Shown here: positions 27,761 to 35,797 of the stretch, piece by piece
Position numbering within the stretch: position 1 is the stretch's first letter
How the letters are laid out: every line of letters begins with the position of its first letter
DNA from: JAVBOW01 sp031550125
GTDB lineage: Bacteria; Bacteroidota; Bacteroidia; Bacteroidales; Rikenellaceae
NCBI GenBank assembly: GCA_031550125.1
Contig: JAVBOW010000010.1
Coordinates: forward strand, 46,891-110,890
Reading direction: 5' to 3'
DNA length: 64,000 nucleotides
The notes under the pieces: generated by a model
The model's input: the letters and a program-made list of their open reading frames with translations, nothing else
Databases searched by the model: none
What the model was told of the DNA's origin: nothing
Position numbers and translations under genes: made by a program

Positions 27761-28206
27761 GCAAATTCCCGCGGAATTATACACATTACGCCATTTATTT
27801 AACGTGAGGAATACATTGAAGGAAAAGGTTCGCGCATGGAAACCGAAAGGCTAACAGCAATATATTCAATGCATTAGTCTGTGTGTAATATTAATGTATT
27901 GTTTTACAGTGCATTACAAGCATGAATATCTGGCGCATATCGGCATCACGCTATTTAGTGCTTATAATCAGTATGTTATCATGGGGGTGTATATGCGTTT
28001 CACGCATATAAAATATTGAATAATAAAAAAATAGATCGTAGTTTTGTCCAAAAATTGCCTTATGCCTTCCGAAAACATTGTCCGGATAGGCGAGACCCGA
28101 ATAGAGAAACGCCATATATTTCAAACATAAAAAGGATAAAGCCGCCAGGTGACGCCTTTCGGACGCGGCCTGTAAACCGAAACTCTTTCCATTACGGGAT
28201 TATTCG
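27761..28206. other. AT-rich intergenic region without a recognisable gene
   Basis: About 450 bp between divergent transcription units, clearly richer in A+T than its surroundings. I find no convincing coding frame on either strand and no tRNA. The only strong structure is a perfect 9-bp inverted repeat with a 3-nt loop at 27990-28010 (TATATGCGT / ACGCATATA), too weak for a normal terminator and possibly an operator. Confidence 0.5.
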
Positions 28207-28214
28207 TATATTTG
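28207..28214 (+). promoter_or_regulatory. -7 promoter element of manA
   Basis: TATATTTG, an exact consensus match, 21 nt before the manA ATG. Confidence 0.65.
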
Positions 28215-28235
28215 CGGCAATAAAATGCTATACAT

Positions 28236-29210
28236 ATGCTGTATCCTTTGAAATTCAAGCCGCTCCTCAAGGAGCGCATATGGGGCGGGGAGATGCTCGC
28301 CAAAATGAAGGGCGTCAAGGCCGCCGAAGGTAAGAAGATAGGCGAGAGCTGGGAACTCTCCGGAGTGCCAGGCGACGTGTCGGTGGTATCCGAGGGGACG
28401 CTAAAAGGTAACAGCCTGGCGGAACTTACCGAGGTCTATATGGGCGACCTTGTGGGTGAAAAGGTTTTCGCCGAATACGGCGAGACTTTTCCTTTGCTCA
28501 TAAAATTGATAGACGCCCGCGACGTACTCTCCATCCAGGTACACCCCGACGACAAGCTGGCCGCCGAAAGGCACGGATCATACGGTAAGACGGAGATGTG
28601 GTATGTCGTGGACGCCGATCCCGGGGCGTCGCTCTACGTGGGCTTCAAACGCAAAACCTCGCGAGAGGAGTATCTGGCCGCCGTCGCAAGCGGCGCCCTG
28701 TCCGATCTGCTCAACCGCGTGGAGGTTAAACCGGGAGACGCTTATTTCATCCCCGCCGGAGCGATACACGCCATAGGCAAAGGACTGGTGATAGCCGAGA
28801 TACAGCAAACCTCCGATATAACCTACCGCGTGGACGACTGGGGCCGCACCGACGATCAGGGCCGTCCCCGCGAACTGCACACCGCCCTGGCGGTAGACGC
28901 CATAGACTACTCGGAGCCGTCCGCCTATGACGTGACCGCCGCGCCCGAGGCCGGCAAGGCCGTACTGCTCAAGGAGTGTCCCTATTTCACCACCAACCTG
29001 GTGCAGGTGGCGGGAGTAATGGAGAGGGACTACGCCCCGCTGGACAGTTTCGTGATCTATATATGCCTCGAAGGGGCGATGGAGGTAGAATGCGGATCGG
29101 GGGCCTCGGCGTCGCTTGCCGCAGGCGTAACCATGCTCGTCCCCGCCACCGAAGATAGCGTGACGCTGAAAGGAGACGGGAAGCTGTTGGAGGTGTATAT
29201 AAAAAAGTAA
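28236..29210 (+). CDS. manA: Mannose-6-phosphate isomerase, class I
   Basis: A 324-residue cupin enzyme that interconverts mannose 6-phosphate and fructose 6-phosphate. Zinc-site motifs are visible: LSIQVHPDDKLAAERHGSYGKTEMWYV (Gln, His and Glu ligands) and GDAYFIPAGAIHAIGKG (His ligand), then EIQQTSDITYRVDDWGR. Length matches the short bacterial form. It is a single-gene unit with its own promoter and a strong hairpin terminator 18 nt after the stop. It could serve GDP-mannose/fucose supply or mannose catabolism. Confidence 0.94.
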   Translation: MLYPLKFKPLLKERIWGGEMLAKMKGVKAAEGKKIGESWELSGVPGDVSVVSEGTLKGNSLAELTEVYMGDLVGEKVFAEYGETFPLLIKLIDARDVLSIQVHPDDKLAAERHGSYGKTEMWYVVDADPGASLYVGFKRKTSREEYLAAVASGALSDLLNRVEVKPGDAYFIPAGAIHAIGKGLVIAEIQQTSDITYRVDDWGRTDDQGRPRELHTALAVDAIDYSEPSAYDVTAAPEAGKAVLLKECPYFTTNLVQVAGVMERDYAPLDSFVIYICLEGAMEVECGSGASASLAAGVTMLVPATEDSVTLKGDGKLLEVYIKK

Positions 29211-29227
29211 TTTGTAGAATATGCGGT

Positions 29228-29276
29228 AAGCCCTGCGATCCGGATTGTTTTCGGCAATCCGGATCGCAGGGCTTTT
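29228..29276 (+). terminator. manA terminator
   Basis: A perfect 20-bp stem (29228-29247 with 29255-29274) and 7-nt loop, followed by a T run at 29273-29276. It separates manA from the repeat element that begins at 29291. Confidence 0.85.
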
Positions 29277-29290
29277 GATCGCGCTATTTC

Positions 29291-29500
29291 GGACCAGTCG
29301 GAAAAACAGGTTGGCGTTAAGATGCGCGGCGCAGGAAAAAGCCGCTCCTTACGGCAACGACGCTGCGCATAGCGTGCCTCAGGTTTCGCTTATCGTTGGA
29401 GTTTCAAACCGGAGCGGACTAAAGTCCGTGAGGATTTGAAATGAGAAGGATAAGTGAAAGATGATGCGCGATATGCGCAGCCCATAGTTGAGACCGGTCC
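29291..29500 (+). mobile_element. MITE-like repeat element, copy A (210 bp)
   Basis: Non-coding element sharing most of its length with copies at 38413-38626, 42188-42543 and 49381-49489. Its ends, GGACCAGTC and GACCGGTCC, are inverted repeats matching at 8 of 9 positions. It is flanked by a perfect 8-bp direct repeat GCTATTTC (29283-29290 and 29501-29508), the expected target-site duplication. The right duplicate covers the stop codon of the thioredoxin gene. Inside are two imperfectly complementary 25-nt arms and an apical hairpin CGGAC-TAAA-GTCCG (29415-29428). No coding frame is conserved among the copies. Confidence 0.85.
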
Positions 29501-29501
29501 G

Positions 29502-29861
29502 CTATTTCAGCAGCACCTCTTTGACCACTTCGAGGAGTTTCTCTTTAGGGAGCGCTCCGCGGGCTATATGGGGTTTACCTTCGAGGGGAATGAACAGCAG
29601 GGTGGGTATGCTGCGAATATTGAACGCCCGGGCAAGTTCCTGCTCGGCGTCGGTGTCCACCTTGTATATATCTATTTTTCCGGCGTATTCGGTCGCCAGT
29701 TCGTCGAGCAACGGGGCCACCATGCGGCATGGGCCGCACCAGGTGGCGTAGAAGTCGACGATAGCGGGACGGACGCCGAGGAATTTCCACTCTTTTTCGC
29801 CGTGGACGTAATCCGAAACCTTTTCACGGAATTCGCCGGCGTTTATGGCTATTGTTTTCAT
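29502..29861 (-). CDS. Thioredoxin-family protein
   Basis: A 119-residue cytoplasmic thioredoxin with active site FYATWCGPCRM (residues ~40-50), the conserved cis-proline loop IRSIPTLLFI, and a Gly near LEGKP. It has a slightly longer N-terminus than classical TrxA but no signal peptide, so it is likely a cytoplasmic disulfide reductase served by the TrxB at 11.1 kb. It is the third gene of a minus-strand unit with zupT and a 54-residue membrane protein. Repeat copy A is inserted right at its stop codon. Confidence 0.92.
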   Translation of the reverse strand: MKTIAINAGEFREKVSDYVHGEKEWKFLGVRPAIVDFYATWCGPCRMVAPLLDELATEYAGKIDIYKVDTDAEQELARAFNIRSIPTLLFIPLEGKPHIARGALPKEKLLEVVKEVLLK

Positions 29862-29894
29862 CGCTGATGTTTTTTCGCCATCGTTGCAAAAACC

Positions 29895-30059
29895 TTACCG
29901 TTCCTGCGCGGTACGCGGAGGGAACATTTTGCGCAGCGTCGTCTCTATTTCGCTGCGGATGAAGCCGCGGCGGGCGATTATGCCGGTTATCATGGCCAGG
30001 ATGAGGATAACCATCACGGCTATGTTGCGCGACGACCGCCTTTTGTCTTCTTCTTTCAT
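29895..30059 (-). CDS. Small single-span membrane protein (54 aa), uncharacterised
   Basis: A short frame that is easy to miss. It encodes 54 residues: a charged N-terminus (MKEEDKRRSSRN), one hydrophobic span (residues ~13-28, IAVMVILILAMITGII) and a basic amphipathic tail. Its ATG overlaps the zupT stop in the ATGA pattern (30056-30059), the same coupling seen at many real gene pairs here, and it ends 33 nt before the thioredoxin gene. Topology would be N-in with a periplasmic tail or the reverse; the positive charges on both sides do not decide. It may be a ZupT accessory subunit, but I recognise no family. Confidence 0.62.
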   Translation of the reverse strand: MKEEDKRRSSRNIAVMVILILAMITGIIARRGFIRSEIETTLRKMFPPRTAQER

Positions 30060-30865
30060 AGCAGGATTATCAGGCTGAGGGCCATCACGGCCATCCCCGA
30101 CACCAGACCGTAGATTGCAATGTGGTGTTCGCCGTATTCGTGGGCCGCGGGCAGCAGCTCGTCGAAGGATATGTATATCATTATCCCGGCCACGGCCGCA
30201 AAGACGCAGCTCATCAGCGTCACGGACATGAACGGCATAAGTATCAGGTAGGCGGCCAAAGCCCCCACCGGCTCCGATACGCCAGAGAGGAAAGAGTACC
30301 AGAAAGCCTTGCGGCGGCTTCCCGTGGCGTAGAACACCGGCACCGAAACGGCTATTCCCTCCGGGATGTTGTGTATGGCTATGGCCACGGCTATCGCCAG
30401 GCCCAGGGCGGGCGAGCTGACCCCCGACATGAAAGTGGCTATGCCCTCAGGGAAGTTATGCACTCCTATGGCCAGCGCGGTGACTATACCCGTACGGTGC
30501 AGGCTTTTCGATCCGCGCCGGCGGTGTTCCATGTCCTCCACGCTCCTAAGTTCATGCGGGTTGTCGCTCTCCGGCACGAGCTTGTCGATGCCCGCCGCCA
30601 GCGCTATGCCCAGGAACAGGCACGCCACGGCCACGATATCGCCCATGCGCTGGCCGTGCAGGAGACCCATATCGGTGCGCGCCTGCTGGAAAAGCTCCAC
30701 GAAAGATATATATATCATCACCCCCGCAGAAAACCCGAGCGAGAAAGATAGGAATTTGCGGTCGGTGCGTTTGGCGAATAAAGCTATGCAACTGCCTATC
30801 CCCGTGGCAAGCCCGGCGAACATGGTCAGGAGCAGCGCGTACAATACGTTAGATTGCGTCAACAT
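30056..30865 (-). CDS. zupT: ZIP-family zinc transporter
   Basis: A 269-residue ZIP permease of normal ZupT length with eight hydrophobic spans. Metal-pathway motifs in the fourth and fifth helices are intact: HNFPEGIATFM and HNIPEGIAVSVPVF. A His/charged loop (ELRSVEDMEHRRRG) lies between helices 3 and 4. It imports Zn2+ and possibly other divalent metals across the inner membrane. The gene is first in a unit with the 54-residue protein and thioredoxin. Confidence 0.94.
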   Translation of the reverse strand: MLTQSNVLYALLLTMFAGLATGIGSCIALFAKRTDRKFLSFSLGFSAGVMIYISFVELFQQARTDMGLLHGQRMGDIVAVACLFLGIALAAGIDKLVPESDNPHELRSVEDMEHRRRGSKSLHRTGIVTALAIGVHNFPEGIATFMSGVSSPALGLAIAVAIAIHNIPEGIAVSVPVFYATGSRRKAFWYSFLSGVSEPVGALAAYLILMPFMSVTLMSCVFAAVAGIMIYISFDELLPAAHEYGEHHIAIYGLVSGMAVMALSLIILL

Positions 30866-31012
30866 AAACGGTTATGCTCTATTTGGTGCTGTTTTGTTCC
30901 CTGCAAAAGCGGCAAGGCAAGGGACGGAAAGAGTGCCGAAAACGGACATGTCCATTTATTTACACGCCCCGGTTTTCGCGCCGGAAAGGATCAGCAAAAA
31001 CCCTGCCGTGCG

Positions 31013-31525
31013 TCAATTCGTCTTGAAGGGGCGCTTTACGGCCGAAAGCTCGGCGTTGGCCTTCTCTATCTTCGCCGCCAGGTCGGCTTTGAATGCCGCT
31101 ACGGCGGCGCGTATCCCGGGCGACGCTACGGCCAGTATCTGTGCGGCCAGTATGGCGGCGTTGCGCGCGCCGTCGAGCGCCACGGCGGCCACCGGTATAC
31201 CCGAGGGCATCTGCAATATAGACAGTATGCTGTCCCACCCGTCTATCGAGTTGGACGATTTGATCGGTACGCCAATGACGGGCAGCGGCGTGGAGGCGGC
31301 TATGACGCCCGGGAGGTGGGCCGCACCGCCCGCACCGGCTATTATCACCTCTATGCCCCGGCCGGCGGCCTGCTCGGCGAACCTGGCCACCAGGTCGGGC
31401 GTACGGTGCGCCGACAGGGCGTGTATCTCATAGGGTATGCTCATGGAGTCGAGCAATTCGGCGGCCTGCTCCATGACCTTCATGTCGGAGGTGCTGCCCA
31501 TTATTATCGAAACTTTCGGGTCCAT
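31013..31525 (-). CDS. purE: N5-carboxyaminoimidazole ribonucleotide mutase
   Basis: A 170-residue class I PurE, which moves the carboxyl group from N5-CAIR to give CAIR in purine synthesis. Motifs: IIMGSTSDMKVM, EIHALSAHRTPDLV (catalytic His region) and IAGAGGAAHLPGVIA. The ATG at 31525 starts the family N-terminus; a longer in-frame extension runs across dxr. It is 8 nt after dxr and last in an M23 peptidase-dxr-purE unit, so purE is not with other purine genes here. No purK is present in the window. Confidence 0.95.
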   Translation of the reverse strand: MDPKVSIIMGSTSDMKVMEQAAELLDSMSIPYEIHALSAHRTPDLVARFAEQAAGRGIEVIIAGAGGAAHLPGVIAASTPLPVIGVPIKSSNSIDGWDSILSILQMPSGIPVAAVALDGARNAAILAAQILAVASPGIRAAVAAFKADLAAKIEKANAELSAVKRPFKTN

Positions 31526-31533
31526 ATCTGGGT

Positions 31534-32694
31534 TTATAGTTTTGTCGTGATCTGGCGGGCTATACGGCGAGCCTCGTCGTCGGAGGCCCGGTAATCGTCC
31601 ATCGTGGGCGCGCCTTTCACCGCCGAGGCGGCCGAGAGCGTACGCTCTATCGTTTCCACTATGCCCGTGAAGGGTATCCTGCCCTCCAGGAACGCCGCCA
31701 CGGCCACTTCGTTGGAGGCGTTCATCACGCATCCGGCCAGCCCTCCCCGGCGCAGGCATTCGCGCGCGAGTTCCACGGCAGGGAAACGCTCGCCGTCCAC
31801 CGGAAGGAAATCCAGGCGCGGGAAAGCGCCGAAATCGAAACCCCCGCCACCCAGGTCTATCCTTTCGGGGAATGTCAGGGCGTATTGGATGGGCAGTTTC
31901 ATGTCGGGCTTGCCCAACTGCGCCTTGATCGACCCGTCGGCCATCTCCACCATCGAATGTATGACGGATTGGGGGTGTATGACCACGTCTATGCGGTCGG
32001 CCGGGATGTCGAAAAGCCATCGCGCCTCTATCACCTCGAAGCCTTTGTTGACCATCGTGGCCGAATCTATCGTTATCTTCGACCCCATCGACCAGTTGGG
32101 ATGCCTGAGCGCCTGCTGCACCGTCACATAAGGCAATTCCTCGGCCGGGGTGTGCAGGAAAGGGCCTCCCGACGCCGTGAGTATGAGGCGCGACGCCGGG
32201 CCGAGTTCGCCCGCGAGGCACTGGAGGACGGCTGAATGCTCCGAGTCCACCGGCAGGATGGGAGCCTGCCGCTCGAGGGCCAGCCTCATGACCAGCTCGC
32301 CCGCCACCACCAGACTCTCCTTGTTGGCCAGGGCCAGACGCTTACCCGCCGTCACCGCCGCCCCCGTCGGCTCCAGTCCGGCGTAGCCTACCAGGGCGTT
32401 GAGTACGACGTCCACGCCGCCGCCGGCCGCCACCTGGCTTATGGCGTCGTTTCCGGCGTATACTTTTATGGGAAGGTCGGCCAGAGCCTCCTTCAGGGAG
32501 GGGTAGAACTGTTTGTCGGCTATCACCACGCTGTCCGGCATCAGCTCGCGCGCCTGCGCCGCCAGCCTCTCCCAGTTGCGGGCGGCCGTCAGCACGGCTA
32601 TCTCGAAACGTCCGGCGGACGCGCGCGCCACCTCTATGGCCTGCTCGCCTATGGAGCCGGTGGAGCCGAGCAGGGCTAATCTTTCGGACCTCAT
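31534..32694 (-). CDS. dxr: 1-deoxy-D-xylulose 5-phosphate reductoisomerase
   Basis: A 386-residue enzyme catalysing the second step of the MEP isoprenoid pathway. NADPH motif LLGSTGSIGEQAIEV at the N-terminus, substrate/metal residues in LANKESLVVAGE, VDSEHSAV, LTASGGPFL, and MNASNEVAV. Length is normal. The start at 32694 overlaps the M23 peptidase stop by one base (TGATG on the minus strand). purE follows after 8 nt. Confidence 0.96.
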   Translation of the reverse strand: MRSERLALLGSTGSIGEQAIEVARASAGRFEIAVLTAARNWERLAAQARELMPDSVVIADKQFYPSLKEALADLPIKVYAGNDAISQVAAGGGVDVVLNALVGYAGLEPTGAAVTAGKRLALANKESLVVAGELVMRLALERQAPILPVDSEHSAVLQCLAGELGPASRLILTASGGPFLHTPAEELPYVTVQQALRHPNWSMGSKITIDSATMVNKGFEVIEARWLFDIPADRIDVVIHPQSVIHSMVEMADGSIKAQLGKPDMKLPIQYALTFPERIDLGGGGFDFGAFPRLDFLPVDGERFPAVELARECLRRGGLAGCVMNASNEVAVAAFLEGRIPFTGIVETIERTLSAASAVKGAPTMDDYRASDDEARRIARQITTKL

Positions 32695-33548
32695 CAGAAT
32701 ACTATGTATGTTTCGGGATCGACGGGCGAGCCGCCGGCCCATATTTCGAATTCGAAGACCTTCTTCGACGCGCCTTCCTCGCCCGTGTAGCCTATCGCCT
32801 CGCCGCTTTTCACGCGGGCGCCTACCGAGGCCACCACGCCGGCCAGGTGCTTGTAAACCGTTATCATGTTACCGGCATGCTGCACCTGCACCACATGCCC
32901 CTCGTCGGGCGACCACATCGACAGTATCACCGTCCCGTCGCCGGCGGCCATCACCTGCTGACCCGTGGCCGTGGCTATACCCGTCCCGAAACGTCCCTCC
33001 CGAGGGTTGAAACGGGTGGCCGCCACTCCTTTAACGGGCGCCGTCAGCCCCTGAAACGCTTTGGCTCCCTGGCTTTCGTTGAGGCGGTAAGCGCCCTGAC
33101 CCTCTATCTGGGCGCGCAGTATGGAGTCGGCTTGGTTGCGCGCCACGGTCTGTACGCCGCCCTTTTTCACCGAATCGCCCGGAGTGAGCGACGAGGAGCG
33201 TACAACGGGCGTTTTGCCGTCCATTATAAGGGCCACGTTGTCTATGTATACCTGCATGGCGGCCATCTCGCGCTCCATGGAATCGAGGCGCATGATGCCC
33301 GAAGTGAGCATCTCCCGCGATTTGTTGCCCGGATAGCCGGGGATAAGGTCGAGTACGGGCGTATAGGCGACCGTGGTGAGGATGACGATGAACAGCACCA
33401 GGACAAGCGCCAGGAATCCGGCCACGGCGTTGAGCGGACTTATGTAGGTGTACCATACTTCGCCCACCTCGTGTTCGTTGCGCAGCGAGAGGCGGTGCTT
33501 GCGCCTCATGTTGCGCAGGAAGTATATGAAGTTGCGTTCCTTTTGCAT
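32694..33548 (-). CDS. M23 (LytM) family cell-wall metallopeptidase
   Basis: A 284-residue protein with a basic cytoplasmic N-terminus, one membrane span (GFLALVLVLFIVILTTVAY), a stalk, and a C-terminal LytM domain (VMAAGDGTVILSMWSPDEGHVVQVQHAGNMITVYKHL). The usual H-x-H zinc pair appears as VYKHLAG, and the first zinc-ligand motif is replaced by FNPREGRFGTG, so it is probably a catalytically degenerate activator or scaffold of cell-wall hydrolases. The ATG at 33548 is preferred to 33569 because a perfect -7 element ends one base before the latter. Confidence 0.85.
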   Translation of the reverse strand: MQKERNFIYFLRNMRRKHRLSLRNEHEVGEVWYTYISPLNAVAGFLALVLVLFIVILTTVAYTPVLDLIPGYPGNKSREMLTSGIMRLDSMEREMAAMQVYIDNVALIMDGKTPVVRSSSLTPGDSVKKGGVQTVARNQADSILRAQIEGQGAYRLNESQGAKAFQGLTAPVKGVAATRFNPREGRFGTGIATATGQQVMAAGDGTVILSMWSPDEGHVVQVQHAGNMITVYKHLAGVVASVGARVKSGEAIGYTGEEGASKKVFEFEIWAGGSPVDPETYIVF

Positions 33549-33570
33549 TTTCAGGGGGGTTATTTCCATG

Positions 33571-33578
33571 CAAAAGTA
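33571..33578 (-). promoter_or_regulatory. -7 promoter element of the M23 peptidase-dxr-purE unit
   Basis: On the minus strand TACTTTTG, an exact TAnnTTTG match. It is 22 nt from the ATG at 33548 (usual spacing) and 1 nt from the ATG at 33569, which argues for the shorter protein. Confidence 0.6.
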
Positions 33579-33674
33579 GCAAATATGTTGCAGTTTTTTA
33601 TTAACGGGCGGAGGATAATTTGTTTTATTTGACCGGATATGGCCCCGGGCATTTTGTAGATAATTCAAAAATCT

Positions 33675-33682
33675 TATATTTG
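33675..33682 (+). promoter_or_regulatory. Promoter of the galactose operon
   Basis: TATATTTG (-7) with TTTG at 33653-33656, 18 nt upstream, as the -33 element. The first ATG of the operon is 52 nt downstream, leaving an untranslated leader of about 45 nt. No clear operator repeat is seen. Confidence 0.75.
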
Positions 33683-33734
33683 TAGCGTTTTTACGCCCTG
33701 ACTTGAATACTCAACAAAAAAACTAAACGATATT

Positions 33735-34646
33735 ATGGTGAAACCTACACTTTTGGTTATGGCTGCGGGAATGGGTTCCCGCTACGGTTCTTTGAAGCAG
33801 ATGGATGGCGTCGGATTCAGCGGCGAGGCCATTATAGACTATTCCATATACGACGCCGTACGCGCCGGATTCGGCAAAGTGGTGTTCGTCATCCGCCACG
33901 CTTTCGAGAAGGAATTCCGCGAATTCTTCAACCCCGCGCGCTTTGCCGGTAAAATAGAGGTGGAATTCGTCTTCCAGGAACTCGATTATCTGCCCGAAGG
34001 CTTTAACGTACCCGAGGGAAGGGAGAAGCCGTGGGGTACCAACCATGCGGTTATGATGGGCAAAAGCGTGGTTAACGAGCCTTTCGCCGCCATCAACGCC
34101 GACGATTTCTACGGGCGCGAGTCGTACGAGGTGATCTCGAAATACCTGCAGTCCGTCGCCGGCCAGAAAGGCAAATACTGCATGGTGGGTTACCGCCTGC
34201 AAAACACCATGTCGCGTTTCGGCTCCGTTTCGAGGGGCATATGCGGCGTCAACGCCGAGGGCGATCTCACCGACATGGTGGAGCGCACCAAAATAGAGTA
34301 CGACGGCGACAAGATCGTCTACCTCGACGAGAAGGGAGGCAAACACCCCCTCGACCCGAACAGCCCCGTGTCGATGAACATGTTCGGCTTCACTCCGGAC
34401 TATTTCGAACAGAGCGAACGCCTGTTCAAGGATTTCCTCAGGGAGAACGCGGAGAACCTGAAAGCCGAGTTCTTCATTCCGCTGGCCGTAAACAAACTCG
34501 TTAACGGCGGCGTAGCCACGATGAAAGTACTGGACACCCCGGCCCGCTGGTTCGGCGTGACATATAAGGAAGACCGTCCTGAAACGGTGGCCAAGATACG
34601 CGCCCTGGTGGAAGCCGGCGAATATCCCGCCAAACTCTGGGAATAA
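33735..34646 (+). CDS. Sugar-phosphate nucleotidyltransferase in the galactose operon
   Basis: A 303-residue nucleotidyltransferase. The activation motif is LLVMAAGMGSRYGSLKQMD (GxGxRxx-K), with PWGTNHAVMMGKSVVNEPFAAINADDFYG carrying the metal-binding Asp, and a product-side Lys region near AVNKL. It differs from classical GalU (no GLGTRFLP) and from RmlA. It leads an operon with galM, a galactose/glucose-type transporter and galK; no galT is present. It could use galactose 1-phosphate and UTP directly, filling the GalT step, or simply supply UDP-glucose. That role is inference from context. Confidence 0.82.
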   Translation: MVKPTLLVMAAGMGSRYGSLKQMDGVGFSGEAIIDYSIYDAVRAGFGKVVFVIRHAFEKEFREFFNPARFAGKIEVEFVFQELDYLPEGFNVPEGREKPWGTNHAVMMGKSVVNEPFAAINADDFYGRESYEVISKYLQSVAGQKGKYCMVGYRLQNTMSRFGSVSRGICGVNAEGDLTDMVERTKIEYDGDKIVYLDEKGGKHPLDPNSPVSMNMFGFTPDYFEQSERLFKDFLRENAENLKAEFFIPLAVNKLVNGGVATMKVLDTPARWFGVTYKEDRPETVAKIRALVEAGEYPAKLWE

Positions 34647-34691
34647 CAGGCCGTTATAGATCAGCCTGTCCCTAATTAAAAATCAAATGCA

Positions 34692-35753
34692 ATGGAAATA
34701 ACTCAAAATTTATGGGGTTTCACCCCCGGTAGCGACGCCATTTTGCTATACACCATGCGCAACGCTTCGGGAGCCGAAGTTACGCTCACCAACATAGGCG
34801 CGGCCATCGTGGGCGTGAAAGTCCCGGACAGCAAAGGCGTTATGAAAGACGTAGCGTTGGGCTACAAGGATTTCATGTCGTATTTCTACGACGGTCCCGC
34901 CAGCGGCAAGACGATAGGCCGCTATGCCAACCGCATAGCCAACGGCCGTTTCAGCGTGGGAGGCAAAAATTATGTGCTGGCCCAAAACAACGGCCCCAAC
35001 GCCCTGCACGGCGGTATCGACGGTTTCGGCAACCGCGTATGGCAGTCGAGGGTCGAGACGGACCGTCTGGTCTTCTCGCTCCTCTCGGTGGACGGCGACC
35101 AGGGCTATCCCGGCGACCTGAACGTGGAGGTGGTATACGACTGGGACGACGAGTGCAACCTGGAGATAACCTATTTCGCCCGCACGGACAAAACCACCAT
35201 CATCAACCTCACCAACCACTGCTATTTCAACCTTGCGGGAGAGGATTCGGGCAGCGTGCTGAAACACACGCTCCAGATCAACGCCCAAAACTACCTGCCC
35301 ACCGACGCCACGCAGATACCCACGGGCGAAACGGCTCCGGTAAAAGGCACGCCGATGGATTTCCGCAAGCCCAAGGCCATAGGCAAAGATATCGACGCCG
35401 GTTTCGAGGCCCTCAAAATAGGCCGCGGTTACGACCACTGCTGGCCTGTGGAAGGCTTTAAGAAAGAGGGGTCGTTAGAGGAGCGCATCAGGGAGATAGC
35501 CGTGCTGGCCGATCCCGTATCGGGTCGCAGCCTGATAATCAGTTCCACCCAGCCGGCCGCCCAGGTCTACACCGGCAACTGGCTGAAGGGCTGCCCCACT
35601 TCGAAGAGCGGCCACGATTACCAGAACCGCGACGGCATAGCCATCGAGTGCCAGGGCATTCCCGACGCCCCCAACCAGCCCAACTTCCCCTCGCAGGTAC
35701 TCCAGCCGGGCGAGCTTTACAACGAAAAGATAGTTTTCTCTTTCCGGAAATAG
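34692..35753 (+). CDS. galM: Aldose 1-epimerase (mutarotase)
   Basis: A 353-residue galactose mutarotase of normal length. Motifs: GKTIGRYANRIANGRF, NGPNALHGGIDGFGNRVW (catalytic His), NLTNHCYFNLAG (second His), and late QVYTGNWL and IECQGIPDAPNQPNFPS (Glu general base). No signal peptide, so it acts in the cytoplasm on incoming sugar, converting beta- to alpha-galactose for the kinase. It is the second gene of the galactose operon. Confidence 0.95.
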   Translation: MEITQNLWGFTPGSDAILLYTMRNASGAEVTLTNIGAAIVGVKVPDSKGVMKDVALGYKDFMSYFYDGPASGKTIGRYANRIANGRFSVGGKNYVLAQNNGPNALHGGIDGFGNRVWQSRVETDRLVFSLLSVDGDQGYPGDLNVEVVYDWDDECNLEITYFARTDKTTIINLTNHCYFNLAGEDSGSVLKHTLQINAQNYLPTDATQIPTGETAPVKGTPMDFRKPKAIGKDIDAGFEALKIGRGYDHCWPVEGFKKEGSLEERIREIAVLADPVSGRSLIISSTQPAAQVYTGNWLKGCPTSKSGHDYQNRDGIAIECQGIPDAPNQPNFPSQVLQPGELYNEKIVFSFRK

Positions 35754-35797
35754 CAACCTGACAACTTCATAAAACTAATCTTAACTAAAACACCAAC

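Noticed and set aside
27990..28010. 9-bp inverted repeat as a terminator
   Set aside because: The stem is AT-rich and has no T run in the right place for either neighbouring gene, so it is mentioned only as a possible operator.
27787..28206. Search for a tRNA or small coding gene in the AT-rich gap before manA
   Set aside because: No cloverleaf with acceptor stem and CCA-proximal pairing was found, and all frames are short or lack any start context.
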